Part shown: one piece after another, positions 55,952 through 64,000 of the stretch | Layout of the letters: every line of letters begins with the position of its first letter | Numbering within the stretch: position 1 is the first letter of the stretch | NCBI RefSeq assembly: GCF_002843605.1 | Contig: NZ_CP025263.1 | Span: forward strand, 4,617,501-4,681,500 | Reading direction: 5' to 3' | Length of the DNA: 64,000 nucleotides | Source of the DNA: Pseudomonas sp. S09G 359 | GTDB taxonomy: Bacteria > Pseudomonadota > Gammaproteobacteria > Pseudomonadales > Pseudomonadaceae | Program-made: the position numbers and the translations under genes | The notes under the pieces: generated by a model | Database searches by the model: none | Told to the model about the DNA's origin: nothing | What the model saw: the letters and a program-made list of their open reading frames with translations, nothing else

Positions 55952-56971
55952 TCAGGCATCCAGCAGCGGCAGCGTCACCACAAACTCGCTGCCCCTGTCC
56001 TTGCCTTCGCTCATGGCGGTAACCGTGCCGTCATGGGCTTCCACCAGTTCGCGCACCACCGTCAAGCCGATCCCCAAACCCGAGCCATTGAAGCCGATGG
56101 CATGCTCGTCCTGCACATAAGGGTCGAAGATGAACGGCAACGCCTTGGCCGAAACGCCGATGCCATTGTCGCCAATGCTGATCCTCAACGCGTCTGTGAC
56201 GGTCACCGACAGCACAATACGGCCCCCCACCGGCGTGTACTTGGCCGAGTTGGCCAGCAGGTTGTTCAGGATCTGCGCAAGGCGCCCGGGGTCACCACTC
56301 ACCGTCAACGGGCCATCGGGCAGATGGGCCTCAAAGTGCTGATTTTTCGCACGCATCACCGGGCCACAGGCATCAATAGCGCTGCGGAGGATGTACAGCA
56401 TGTCGACCTTGCGCCGCTCGACACGCAGTTTGCCCGTGCTGACGCGGGACACGTCCAACAGGTCATCCACCAGCTGTGAAATATGCTGCACCTGGCCTTC
56501 GATCAGCTCACGCATGCGCGGCAGCTGGTCACTCGGCAGGCGCACCATGCGCTCGGCGATCATGCTGATCGGCGTCAACGGGTTGCGCAGCTCATGCGCC
56601 ACCATCGCCAGGATACTTTTCTGCTGGCCCAGCGCGCGCTCGGCCGTGGCCTGCAGGTCTTGAGCGCTGAGCGCAGCAATGACCAACTGCGCATTCGCCT
56701 CGCGAAGCTCCTGGTACAAACGCTGTTCTTCCACGCGTGGCGGGCTGGCCGCGTCGGATTGCGCGAGCAGGATCGCCACGACCAGTTGCTGGTTGGCCTC
56801 GATCACTTGCTCGACCTGCTGGGTATCCACCAGGCGGCTGCTGACGTCACTCAGTTGCTGTTGCAGGGCGGCGAGCACGGCGCGGGCCTCGACGGTTTTC
56901 TGGCCAAGCAGGAACAGCTCGTGGGCCGCTGTATTCAGCTCACTGTCATTCTTGCCGCCGGTTTCACTCAT
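55952..56971 (-). CDS. Soluble sensor histidine kinase
   Basis: A 339-residue cytosolic kinase with no membrane helix or PAS domain. The N-terminal ~115 residues form a long coiled coil (AVLAALQQQLSDVSSRLVD, QRLYQELREANAQL). HisKA is MVAHELRNPLTPISMIAE with the phospho-acceptor His. The HATPase N box is NNLLANSAKYTPVG, and the G boxes are DNGIGV and GSGLGIGLTVV. It lies 10 bp downstream of the KaiC-like gene in the same operon. A partner regulator is not present nearby. Input is probably through the KaiC-like protein. Confidence 0.9.
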   Translation of the reverse strand: MSETGGKNDSELNTAAHELFLLGQKTVEARAVLAALQQQLSDVSSRLVDTQQVEQVIEANQQLVVAILLAQSDAASPPRVEEQRLYQELREANAQLVIAALSAQDLQATAERALGQQKSILAMVAHELRNPLTPISMIAERMVRLPSDQLPRMRELIEGQVQHISQLVDDLLDVSRVSTGKLRVERRKVDMLYILRSAIDACGPVMRAKNQHFEAHLPDGPLTVSGDPGRLAQILNNLLANSAKYTPVGGRIVLSVTVTDALRISIGDNGIGVSAKALPFIFDPYVQDEHAIGFNGSGLGIGLTVVRELVEAHDGTVTAMSEGKDRGSEFVVTLPLLDA

Positions 56972-56980
56972 GAGCCGGGC

Positions 56981-58447
56981 TCACACATGTTTGTCTCCCG
57001 TCGAAACCTGTTTGGTCGGGCGCCCACCCAACAAGCCTTCCTGCTCCGGCAACATGTCGCGAATCTGCAGGCCGTTATCGTCGATGTAGTACTGGCGCAG
57101 TTGATCCGAGTGAGCGCTGGCGCGAACCTTGACCACCGCCATGATGCGCAGCAAGCGGCTCTCTACTTCGATGTAGCGCTGCACGATGATCGCATCGGTG
57201 AGGAACGCCGTGCCGTAGGGGCTGAAACGCAGGTCGGTGTAACGGTCTTCCAGCTCCGATGTCATCAACACGCTGACCCCGGCCCCGGTCAACGCGGTGA
57301 CCATGCGCGACAACGACTCGCGGAAATCCGCGCGAAAGGTCGGCGCCAGCGCCAGTTCAAAGCCCGACAGCGAATCGATCACCACGCGGGAGGCGTTCAA
57401 GCGGCTGATCTCACCGAGCAGCAGTTGCACGATCTCGTCAATCGACAGGTCCGGCGCGCGGCTGTCCACCAGGCCCACCTGCCCATTCTTGATCAACTCG
57501 GCCAACTGCGGGTTCTGCGAATGATTGGGCCGCTGCTCGAAGACGGCGATGACCCCGGTCTCACCGTTGCGCGCGCCCTCGGCCAGAAAGGTCGCGGCCA
57601 GAATGCTCTTGCCCGAGCCCGACGGCCCGGCCACCAGCAGCGAATAGCCGCGAGGCAGGCCGCCGCCGAGCATTTCATCAAGGGCCGGCACGCCCATTTT
57701 CAGGCGCGTGATCGGGAACGTCGGCGGCACTTCAACCGACCGGTTGAGGGCGGCCGGCGGGAACACCTTGATCCCCGAAGTGGCAATCCGGAAAGTGTGC
57801 AGCCCCGGCAAGGTCGGTTGGCCGCGCATTTTCATGATTTCCATCTTGCGCACCATCGAATTGCGCTCGACGCTCTGCCGCAGCCAGATCAGGCCGTCTG
57901 CCACAGTGAAGATCGGATTGGTGTCGGTTTCGGTGAAATACTCGCCGATCAGGAAGGTCGTCGCCTGCCACGTCGTCATCAACATGCCCAGTTGCTGGAT
58001 GAACTGCGGCAAGTTGTTGTTGGGGTTGTGCTGGGTCTGGCTGGCCAGCACCACGGAGCGGAACGAATCGACGAAGACCAGCGACGGCGAATGCGCCTCG
58101 ACCTCACTGACGATGCGCCGCAACACTTCGTCCAGATCACCGGCCAGGGTGTCGTCTGCCAGGTTGATATAGCGAATCGACTGGTTGATGGCTTCATCGT
58201 CGAAGAAATCGAACTGCTGCTGATAACGCAGCATCTTCAGCGGCGGCTCCCCGAGCACGGTAAAGAACAGCGCCGGGCGCTCGGGCGTGGCCAGGGCGAA
58301 CATCATCTGGTGCGCGAGGGTGGTTTTGCCACATCCCGGAGGGCCGGCGATGAGGTTGAACGAAAACTCCGGCAGGCCACCGCCCAGGACCTCGTCCAGT
58401 CCTGGCACACCCGTGGCCAGACGGTTGATAGTCACTTTGGTGCTCAT
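56981..58447 (-). CDS. KaiC-like double RecA-fold ATPase
   Basis: A 488-residue protein with two KaiC/RadA-like domains, each starting with a GVPxLDExLGGGLP motif. Walker A sequences are AGPPGCGKTT (about 34-43) and AGPSGSGKSI (about 272-281). Walker B strands appear as LVFVDSFRSV and RVVIDSLSGF. Where KaiC has paired Glu residues, these positions read LGEPP and FEQRP, so autokinase activity may differ. The C-terminal tail GLLGGRPTKQVSTGD is unlike cyanobacterial KaiC. AGGAAA supports ATG 58447, which overlaps the stop of the upstream gene (ATGA). It is not a circadian oscillator by implication; signalling use with the adjacent kinase is likely. Confidence 0.9.
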   Translation of the reverse strand: MSTKVTINRLATGVPGLDEVLGGGLPEFSFNLIAGPPGCGKTTLAHQMMFALATPERPALFFTVLGEPPLKMLRYQQQFDFFDDEAINQSIRYINLADDTLAGDLDEVLRRIVSEVEAHSPSLVFVDSFRSVVLASQTQHNPNNNLPQFIQQLGMLMTTWQATTFLIGEYFTETDTNPIFTVADGLIWLRQSVERNSMVRKMEIMKMRGQPTLPGLHTFRIATSGIKVFPPAALNRSVEVPPTFPITRLKMGVPALDEMLGGGLPRGYSLLVAGPSGSGKSILAATFLAEGARNGETGVIAVFEQRPNHSQNPQLAELIKNGQVGLVDSRAPDLSIDEIVQLLLGEISRLNASRVVIDSLSGFELALAPTFRADFRESLSRMVTALTGAGVSVLMTSELEDRYTDLRFSPYGTAFLTDAIIVQRYIEVESRLLRIMAVVKVRASAHSDQLRQYYIDDNGLQIRDMLPEQEGLLGGRPTKQVSTGDKHV

Positions 58448-58878
58448 GGCGAAATTTCCTGCGAAGAGGTGTCGCTCGAAGGAGGCAGCCACACACCCAC
58501 CAGCAAACGTGCGGTGAGTGAAGGCCCGATCAGCGTGGTCAGGAGTTCGTAGAGGGTTGTCAGCAACACCTCACCGAAAAACCGCGCATCGGTCTCGTTT
58601 TGCTCGACGAGAACGGATTTGAGGGCAAGCAGATCCATCGCCGCCGGCACGCTGTCATAGCTGACGGCCAGGCGTGGATGGTTGGCGACGCACAGATGGA
58701 AGCTGCGCCGGTACAGCGCGGCAACGCCCTGCTGGCCGATTATGGGCGCCAGTGCTGCGTCCATATCCTGCAAAATCGAAACAATCGCCTCGGCGATGCT
58801 TGCAGTGTCAGCGTGCGGACCAACGCGGTGCACCAGAGTAGCTACAATCCGGCGGCTCTCTTCGCTAAGCGTGGGCAT
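58444..58878 (-). CDS. Helical protein of unknown function in the KaiC-like operon
   Basis: A 144-residue soluble, mainly helical protein (EESRRIVATLVHRVG, AALYRRSFHLCVANH, FFGEVLLTTLYELLTTLIG). No domain is recognised. ATG 58878 is the natural start (MPTLSEES); the open frame upstream enters the cobalamin riboswitch. It overlaps the KaiC-like gene by four bases, so the two products are made together and probably interact. First gene of the three-gene operon. Confidence 0.7.
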   Translation of the reverse strand: MPTLSEESRRIVATLVHRVGPHADTASIAEAIVSILQDMDAALAPIIGQQGVAALYRRSFHLCVANHPRLAVSYDSVPAAMDLLALKSVLVEQNETDARFFGEVLLTTLYELLTTLIGPSLTARLLVGVWLPPSSDTSSQEISP

Positions 58879-59007
58879 GTCTGACTGATTTCTGATGAAC
58901 AGAGACTGATGGTACACCCTAAGCCGAGGTTTAGAGACCCCATCCGGGCCCGCGGGCCAAATGCGTACGGATGAGGTTCCCCCGGCCAGCCACGATCGAC
59001 TACCATA

Positions 59008-59180
59008 CCGCGCCGGTTCCCATACGGGACTAATAGGGAATTCGAAACGCGGTACACCGCGCCAATCGAAACTGCCCCCGCAACTGTAGGTGCTGAGCCT
59101 GCTCCTTGACGCCACTGGGCCTTGCCCGGGAAGGCCGGAGCGTGGCGACGACGCATCAGTCAGGAGACCTGCCGGCCGAG
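59008..59180 (+). ncRNA. Cobalamin riboswitch
   Basis: Conserved blocks occur in order: CGGTTCCC, GGGACTAATAGGGAA, GAAACTGCCCCCGCAACTG, GCCACTGGG with GGGAAGGC, and the B12 box AGTCAGGAGACCTGCC. All are hallmarks of the AdoCbl/cobalamin riboswitch. It lies ahead of an ABC importer operon and would repress it when cobalamin is plentiful. Confidence 0.95.
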
Positions 59181-59305
59181 TAAGAACACTAACCGGCGGG
59201 GTGTCCGGGAAGGACGTCCTTGCCCTGCCCGCTCGGCAGCGCTCGAGGGTGTGTTTCCAAGCCGTACCGCCCCTGCTTCACCTACGGCTTTACGGAGATA
59301 GCCCC

Positions 59306-60308
59306 ATGCTGCCACGCGTTACCGCCCTGATCACCGGCCTGGGTTTCTGTGCCCTGGCCCACGCGGCACCGACTCACTACCCGCTGACCGTCGAGAACTG
59401 CGGCATCAACGTGACCTTCCAGCAAGCCCCTGCACGCAGCGTGACCATCGGCCAGGCTGCCACCGAGATGCTTTACGCCTTGGGCGTGGGCGACAAAGTG
59501 GTCGGCACCTCGCTGTGGTTCAACAACGTGCTGGCGCAGTACAAGGCCCTGAACGATGGCATCGAACGCCTGGCCAATAACGAGCCGAGCTTCGAAGCGG
59601 TGATCGCCAAGCGCCCGCAACTGGTGGCGGCCGAGCTGGAATGGGTGGTCGGCCCGCAGGGCGTGGTGGGCACGCGCGAGCAGTTCCATGAGTTGAACAT
59701 CCCCACCTACCTGCTGCCCTCCGACTGCGAAGGCAAGGACAACCTGGTGGGCGCCGACGGCACGCGGCTGGAGCCGTTCCGCATCGAGACCATCTATAAA
59801 AGTATCAGCCAACTGGCGCAGATCTTCGACGTGCAGGACCGCGGCCAGCAGTTGAACGACGAGCTCAAGGCGCGCCTGGCCAAATCCGTCGCCACCGTGC
59901 AGAGCAAGGGCCTCAAGCAGGCCAGCGCGTTGGTGTGGTTCTCCAGCTCCGAGATGGCCAGCGACCCGTATGTGGCCGGCCACAAGGGCATCCCGGAGTT
60001 CATCCTGCAAACGCTCGGCCTGACCAATGTGGTGCAGTCCGATGAAGAGTGGCCCGCCGTCGGCTGGGAAACCATCGCCAAGGCCAACCCGACCTTTTTG
60101 GTGATCGCACGTATGGACCGTCGCCGCTACCCCGCCGACGACCATGAAAAGAAACTCGCCTTCCTGCGCAGTGACCCGCAACATGGACGCGGTGAAAAAC
60201 AACCGCATCATCATCCTCGATGCCCTGGCGTTGCAGGCCAGCATCCGCATGTTCGACGGCCTTGAACAACTGGCCACGGCCATCGACGGCTACGACCTGC
60301 GCAAATGA
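59306..60308 (+). pseudogene. Cobalamin-type ABC importer binding protein, frameshifted
   Basis: A periplasmic BtuF/FecB-like binding protein: signal peptide MLPRVTALITGLGFCALAHA, then a mature domain of class III solute-binding proteins (SVTIGQAATEMLYALGVGDK, LVAAELEWVVGPQGV, WPAVGWETIAKANPTFLVIA). The frame stays normal to FLRSDP at about 60175 and then shifts, ending at 60265 after an unrelated tail. In the next frame the expected C-terminus NMDAVKNNRIIILDA... LATAIDGYDLRK continues to a TGA at 60306-60308, which overlaps the permease ATG. Adding back one copy of the octamer GTGACCCG at 60171-60178 restores one frame of 336 residues (RSDPVTRNMD). So this is an 8-bp deletion or a sequencing error. 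Confidence 0.82.
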
Positions 60309-61321
60309 GTACAGGCGTGATCCGAACCCTACTCGCCCTGGCCCTGCTGCTGATCGCCGTGCTCGCCGGCGTGGCCATCGGCGAAACCGCCATCTCACCC
60401 CAGGTGGTGCTGCAGGTGCTCGCCAACAAACTTTGGGGCGCCAGTTACGTGCTGGACCCTATCGATGAGGGCGTGGTGTGGAACTACCGCCTGACCCGCG
60501 CCCTGGTCGCCGCCGCGTGCGGTGCCGGGTTGGCAACCTGTGGGGTGATTCTGCAGTCGTTGCTGCGCAACCCGCTGGCCGACCCGTACCTGCTGGGCAT
60601 CAGCGCCGGCGCCTCGACCGGCGCGGTGTTGGTGGCGCTGATGGGCGTGGGCGGCGGTTTGATCTCGTTGTCGGCCGGTGCATTTGTAGGCGCCATGGCC
60701 GCCTTTGCCTTGGTAATTCTGCTCGCGCGGGCCAGCGGCTCCGTGAGCGGCACCGGGCAGATCATCCTCGCGGGCATCGCCGGTTCGCAGCTGTTCAATG
60801 CCCTCACCGCGTTCCTGATCACCAAGTCGGCCAGTTCCGAACAGGCGCGCGGCATCATGTTCTGGTTGCTCGGCAACCTCAGCGGCGTGCGCTGGCCCTC
60901 TGTGTGGCTGGCGGTGCCGGTGGCGGTCATCGGCCTGGCGGTGTGCCTGTGGCACCGGCGCGCGCTGGATGCGTTCACTTTCGGCAGCGACTCGGCGGCG
61001 TCCCTTGGCATCCCGGTACGTCGCGTGCAATTTGTGCTGGTGGGTTGCGCGGCGCTGGTCACGGCGGTGATGGTCTCGATTGTCGGCTCCATCGGTTTTG
61101 TCGGCCTGGTGATCCCCCACGCTGTGCGCCTGCTGCTTGGCACCGGGCACTCGCGTTTGCTGCCGGCCAGTGCGCTGGGGGGCGCGCTGTTTCTGATTGC
61201 CGCCGATGTGCTGTCACGCACGCTGATCAAGGGCCAGGTGATTCCGGTGGGCGTGGTCACCGCCCTGGTCGGTGCGCCAGTGTTTGCGTTGATTCTGATT
61301 GGCCGGAGAAACCCCCGATGA
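60305..61321 (+). CDS. FecCD/BtuC-family ABC transporter permease
   Basis: A 338-residue inner-membrane permease with about ten helices. It contains LLRNPLADPYLLGISAGASTG and IGFVGLVIPHAVRLLLG, the latter including the coupling loop to the ATPase. Start ATG 60305 overlaps the ancestral stop of the binding-protein gene, and its stop overlaps the ATPase start (ATGA). With the riboswitch, this operon most likely imports a corrinoid such as cobalamin or cobinamide. Confidence 0.92.
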   Translation: MSTGVIRTLLALALLLIAVLAGVAIGETAISPQVVLQVLANKLWGASYVLDPIDEGVVWNYRLTRALVAAACGAGLATCGVILQSLLRNPLADPYLLGISAGASTGAVLVALMGVGGGLISLSAGAFVGAMAAFALVILLARASGSVSGTGQIILAGIAGSQLFNALTAFLITKSASSEQARGIMFWLLGNLSGVRWPSVWLAVPVAVIGLAVCLWHRRALDAFTFGSDSAASLGIPVRRVQFVLVGCAALVTAVMVSIVGSIGFVGLVIPHAVRLLLGTGHSRLLPASALGGALFLIAADVLSRTLIKGQVIPVGVVTALVGAPVFALILIGRRNPR

Positions 61322-62082
61322 GCGTACTGAGCTGCAGCGGCTTGGGCTTCAAGGTGCGCGAGGCTGAGTTGCTGTGCGATATTCACCTGGACGTCGAGCA
61401 GGGCGAAACCCTCGGCATCGTCGGCCCGAACGGCTCCGGCAAATCCACCCTGCTCAAACTGCTCGCCGGCCTGCGGGCGCCCGCATCGGGCCAGGTGCAG
61501 CTTGGCGGTAAGCGCCTGGGCGAGCTGTCGCGCCGCGCCATCGCGCAACAGCTGGCGGTGGTGGAGCAACAGGCCGACACCGACGACGCCATCCGCGTCT
61601 TCGACGCCGTGGCGCTGGGCCGCACGCCCTGGCTGTCGGCGTTGAGCCCGTGGTCCGACGAAGATGACGCCATCGTGCGCCAGGCCCTGCACGATGTGGA
61701 CGCCACGCACCTGAGCACACGCGCCTGGCGCAGCCTCTCCGGCGGCGAACGCCAGCGTGTGCACATCGCCCGCGCCCTGGCGCAGCGGCCGCAGATTCTG
61801 TTACTGGATGAGCCGACCAATCACCTGGATATCCAGCACCAGCTGGCGATATTGAAAGGCGTGCAGGCGCTGCCGGTGACCACGCTGATTGCGCTGCATG
61901 ACCTTAACCAGGCCCTGACCTGTGACCGCCTGGCCGTGCTCGATCGCGGGCGGTTGGTGGCGTTGGGCAAGCCGTTGGAAGTACTCACGCCGCAGCGGCT
62001 GCAGGACACGTTCGGGGTGCAGGCGCATTACCTGACGGACCCGTTTGATGGGGCGCAAATATTGCGATTGCGCTCCAACTGA
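61318..62082 (+). CDS. BtuD/FepC-type ABC transporter ATP-binding protein
   Basis: A 254-residue ATPase. Walker A is GIVGPNGSGKSTLLKLL. The Q-loop region is VEQQADTDDAIRV, the signature LSGGERQRVHIARAL, Walker B ILLLDEPTNHLD and the H-loop IALHDLNQAL. All catalytic elements are present. Last gene of the riboswitch operon. The stop lies at the edge of the duplicated intergenic unit. Confidence 0.95.
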   Translation: MSVLSCSGLGFKVREAELLCDIHLDVEQGETLGIVGPNGSGKSTLLKLLAGLRAPASGQVQLGGKRLGELSRRAIAQQLAVVEQQADTDDAIRVFDAVALGRTPWLSALSPWSDEDDAIVRQALHDVDATHLSTRAWRSLSGGERQRVHIARALAQRPQILLLDEPTNHLDIQHQLAILKGVQALPVTTLIALHDLNQALTCDRLAVLDRGRLVALGKPLEVLTPQRLQDTFGVQAHYLTDPFDGAQILRLRSN

Positions 62083-62099
62083 CACACCAAAATTCAAAT

Positions 62100-62216
62100 G
62101 TGGGAGGGGCGGTGCGACGATTCGACTTGCCCCCGATGAGGGAGTGTCAGTTGATAAATCCATGACTGACCCACAGCCATCGGGGGCAAGTCGAATCGTC
62201 GCACCGCCCCCCCCAC
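62100..62216. repeat. REP doublet, first of two in a duplicated intergenic region
   Basis: GTGGGAGGGGCGGTGCGACG and its inverted copy, with CCCCCGATGAGGGAGTGTCAG and CTGACCCACAGCCATCGGGG between. Extended GGTGCGACGATTCGAC variant in both halves. Confidence 0.9.
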
Positions 62217-62218
62217 CT

Positions 62219-62278
62219 TTGGATATACAGCGGCTTGTGCATGTGGGTGGTCTGCCAGATCGGGTCGGCTTCGATATA
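62219..62278 (-). pseudogene. Duplicated 3' fragment of the GNAT gene
   Basis: About 60 bp match the last 18-19 codons of the acetyltransferase gene at 62443 (IEADPxWQTTHMHKPL). A few substitutions are present, including loss of the stop codon (TAT for TAG). It arose by tandem duplication of the intergenic region and cannot encode anything alone. Confidence 0.85.
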
Positions 62279-62332
62279 TCGACTTGCGAGTTAGCTGACA
62301 CACCAAAATTTCCAGCACAACAAAAATCCAAA

Positions 62333-62433
62333 GTGGGAGGGGGCTTGCCCCCGATGAGGGAGTGTCAGTTGATAAATCCAGGACTGACCCACAGCCATCG
62401 GGGGCAAGTCGAATCGTCGCACCGCCCCTCCCA
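62333..62433. repeat. REP doublet, second copy of the duplicated region
   Basis: The left half is the standard GTGGGAGGGGGCTTGCCCCC type, while the right half carries the GTCGAATCGTCGCACCGCCC variant. The intervening GATGAGGGAGTGTCAGTTGA matches the copy at 62100 almost exactly. Confidence 0.9.
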
Positions 62434-62442
62434 CCTTTGGAT

Positions 62443-62928
62443 CTACAGCGGCTTGTGCATGTGGGTGGTCTGCCACAGCGGGTCGGCTTCGATATCAACA
62501 ATCTCAAAGCCCTGCCGCACCCAGAAATCAATCGCTCCCGGCAGAAACGGGTGGGTATGCAGGTACACCACCTCTACCCCATCCGCCCGCGCCAGCGCTT
62601 CCAGCTCGCGATACAACCTACCCGCCAGACCAAAGCGGCGAAACGCTGGCAGCACGAATAGCCGCACCACTTCCACCGTCTTGCGATCCTGATAATCCAA
62701 CTGGGGAAAGCGCCCGTCGTAAGGCAAATAGCCGATCGCGGCGACAATCTGATCCCCCTCGCGCGCGACCAGAAACCGCCCATCGCTTTGCAGGTAAACG
62801 GCTTCGAAGTCCGCCAGGTCAGCCGGCATACCGGCGCCGCTGAGCTTGGGAAACAGCTCCGCACGGGCCTGCAGAACGAAGGTCAGTACGTCAGGAATGT
62901 CAGCGGCCACAACCGGCTGAATAATCAT
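62443..62928 (-). CDS. GNAT-family N-acetyltransferase
   Basis: A 161-residue acetyltransferase. Strand 4 is TVEVVRLFVLPAFRRFGLAGRL, containing the pyrophosphate loop R-R-F-G-L-A. A GIDFWVRQGFEIV-type (AIDFWVRQGFEIVDIE) last motif closes the fold, and the N-terminus is MIIQPVVAADIPDVL. Its substrate is unknown. Start overlaps the stop of the lipoprotein gene (ATGA), so the two are cotranscribed. Its 3' end has been copied into the adjacent intergenic region. Confidence 0.9.
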   Translation of the reverse strand: MIIQPVVAADIPDVLTFVLQARAELFPKLSGAGMPADLADFEAVYLQSDGRFLVAREGDQIVAAIGYLPYDGRFPQLDYQDRKTVEVVRLFVLPAFRRFGLAGRLYRELEALARADGVEVVYLHTHPFLPGAIDFWVRQGFEIVDIEADPLWQTTHMHKPL

Positions 62929-63464
62929 TCACGCAACTCGCACGTAGCACTGCCCTTCATCCCCGACGCATGCACGCTCACGTGGCGCACGCTAAAGCCC
63001 GGCGCCTGGACAATCTTTTTCTCGTCCCAGATGTCACCACTGGCGACCTGGTAACCGATGCTGCCATCCGCCTGCCAGCTCAGGCGCAGGATATACACGC
63101 CGTTATAATCCAGCGCCTGCTTGAACTGCGTGTCGATGATCGGCTTGGCCTTGTTGAAGGTGCGCAGGTTGAACAGGCGCTGGTCGGTGCCGGGTGGCGA
63201 ATAGCTGGACAGAAACAGCGTATCGTCCTCGGCGGCGTCTTCGGCAGCCGCGAGGATCACCGACGGCACCCATTTTTCGCCACGGTCCTGGTTGTCGGTC
63301 ACCACCTTGCAGGTCAACTGGCCCTTACCGCTGACGTTCTGGCGCAGCACGGTTTGGTACTGGCCGTAAGGCACGTCGAAGCTGAGTTTTTGCTCGGTGG
63401 CCTGGCCGCAGGCGGTCAGCAGAGACAGGGCTGAGAGCCCGATGGCGCATTGAAGAAGCTTCAC
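62925..63464 (-). CDS. Putative lipoprotein
   Basis: A 179-residue protein starting at GTG 63464 with an AAAGGA site seven bases upstream. The signal peptide ends in LLTAC, giving lipid-modified Cys19 followed by Gly-Gln, so outer-membrane sorting is expected. The mature domain is beta-rich (VPYGQYQTVLRQNVSG, YNGVYILRLSWQADGSIGYQ) with two further Cys. No family recognised. The frame to 63551 upstream lacks a signal peptide at its start. Confidence 0.75.
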   Translation of the reverse strand: MKLLQCAIGLSALSLLTACGQATEQKLSFDVPYGQYQTVLRQNVSGKGQLTCKVVTDNQDRGEKWVPSVILAAAEDAAEDDTLFLSSYSPPGTDQRLFNLRTFNKAKPIIDTQFKQALDYNGVYILRLSWQADGSIGYQVASGDIWDEKKIVQAPGFSVRHVSVHASGMKGSATCELRE

Positions 63465-63496
63465 GTGCAGTCCTTTGCTTGATTGGAGCCGAGAGG

Positions 63497-64000
63497 TTAC
63501 CCGGCCGATTGCAGTTTGAGTACTCCCTCGCTCAACCGCTGGGTTATCCAACCACGGCTGTAGACCAGCACGTTGCTGGCCATCGCCACCGGAAAATGAA
63601 TAAACCCATGGGCTGATTCCGGCAGCAAATGAACCTCTGCCTCGGGCCAGCGTTCAGCGATCAACAGCGTGTCGTCTTTAAGCGGGTCCAACTCCCCCAC
63701 AAACATCAACGCCGGCGGCATGCCGGTAAAGTCACCATACAGCGGCGACAGCGGCGCTTGCCTGCGCTGTTCATCACTCAACCCCGGCGTGAGCATGCGC
63801 AACGCCTCGACCATCCCCGGCCCATCCAACAGCAGGGTTTCCGGCCCGGCGGTGCGCACACTCGGCGTGCCGGCCAAATCGTAAACGCCGTAGTACAACA
63901 CCGCGCCGCTCACGCGTTTGAGCAGCGCCGGCGATTGCTGCAACGCCAGCAACGTCGCCGCCGCCAGATGCCCGCCCGCCGATTCGCCGACCACGATGAC
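63497..64000 (-). CDS. HSL-type alpha/beta hydrolase, N-terminus outside the window
   Basis: The last 167 residues of an acetyl-hydrolase/esterase. The nucleophile elbow is VVGESAGGHLAAA (GESAGG, hormone-sensitive-lipase type). The acid is in LMFVGELDPLKDD and the His in LLPESAHGFIHFP. The oxyanion HGGG motif must lie upstream, beyond base 64000. The frame is open to the window edge. Confidence 0.87.
   Translation of the reverse strand, partial: VIVVGESAGGHLAAATLLALQQSPALLKRVSGAVLYYGVYDLAGTPSVRTAGPETLLLDGPGMVEALRMLTPGLSDEQRRQAPLSPLYGDFTGMPPALMFVGELDPLKDDTLLIAERWPEAEVHLLPESAHGFIHFPVAMASNVLVYSRGWITQRLSEGVLKLQSAG

Noticed and set aside
56483..58552. 689-codon plus-strand frame opposite the KaiC-like operon
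   Set aside because: His/Gln/Arg-rich antisense shadow with no recognisable domain; the minus-strand genes have intact motifs.
62045..62692. 215-codon plus-strand frame after the ABC ATPase
   Set aside because: It runs through two REP doublets and antisense of the GNAT gene.

Overview
The window is chromosomal DNA of a Pseudomonas, most likely of the P. fluorescens group. The evidence is GC-rich coding DNA, an RsmE-type CsrA paralogue, DUF1654 and DUF2790 proteins, many GTGGGAG-type REP doublets, and a core block in a typical Pseudomonas order (leuC-leuD-leuB-asd-usg-fimV-truA-trpF-accD-folC-dedD-cvpA-purF-metZ, all on the minus strand, with a LysR gene divergent from leuC). This placement comes from recognising sequence and synteny; no search was run. 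Layout, 1-13.5 kb: the 3' end of a periplasmic glutaminase-asparaginase; a DUF1654-endonuclease I pair behind a LexA-like box; rsmE; a HAD phosphatase; a secreted alpha/beta hydrolase, a DUF2790 protein and a two-component system of the metal-responsive type, with two matching repeat operators; a DUF969-DUF979-pcp operon; GNAT, lipoprotein, MFS exporter and FlxA-like genes. 13.6-15.7 kb: tRNA-Val(GAC), a PuuB-like oxidase, two tRNA-Asp genes and tRNA-Val(TAC). 15.8-34.3 kb: the housekeeping block for methionine, purine, folate, fatty-acid, tryptophan, aspartate-family and leucine synthesis, tRNA modification and the FimV hub. 34.5-38.7 kb: a LysR regulator and a 1092-residue protein with five PAS domains, GGDEF and EAL. 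The most unusual locus is 38.7-42.5 kb: a three-gene minus-strand operon behind a good match to a HrpL (hrp box) promoter. Two of the proteins carry a papain/calpain-like domain (Q-G-x-x-G-N-C and G-H-S-V-A-V). One has a second, N-terminal copy of the domain in which the matching Gln, Cys and His are all lost. The third is a repeat-rich protein. Together these look like an uncharacterised type III effector operon. 42.9-52 kb: dusC, thioesterase, hydrolase and TetR genes; a duplicated tRNA-Ala/tRNA-Glu cluster; gltX, uvrB and tyrB. 52-52.7 kb: a 17-bp minisatellite with 68-bp higher-order units, followed by a 145-bp tandem duplication. 52.7-64 kb: small membrane proteins; a PtrR-like regulator divergent from a succinate-semialdehyde dehydrogenase; a KaiC-like/histidine-kinase/helical-protein operon; a cobalamin riboswitch controlling an ABC importer whose binding-protein gene is broken by an apparent 8-bp deletion; a REP-bearing intergenic tandem duplication; then GNAT, lipoprotein and a truncated hydrolase gene.
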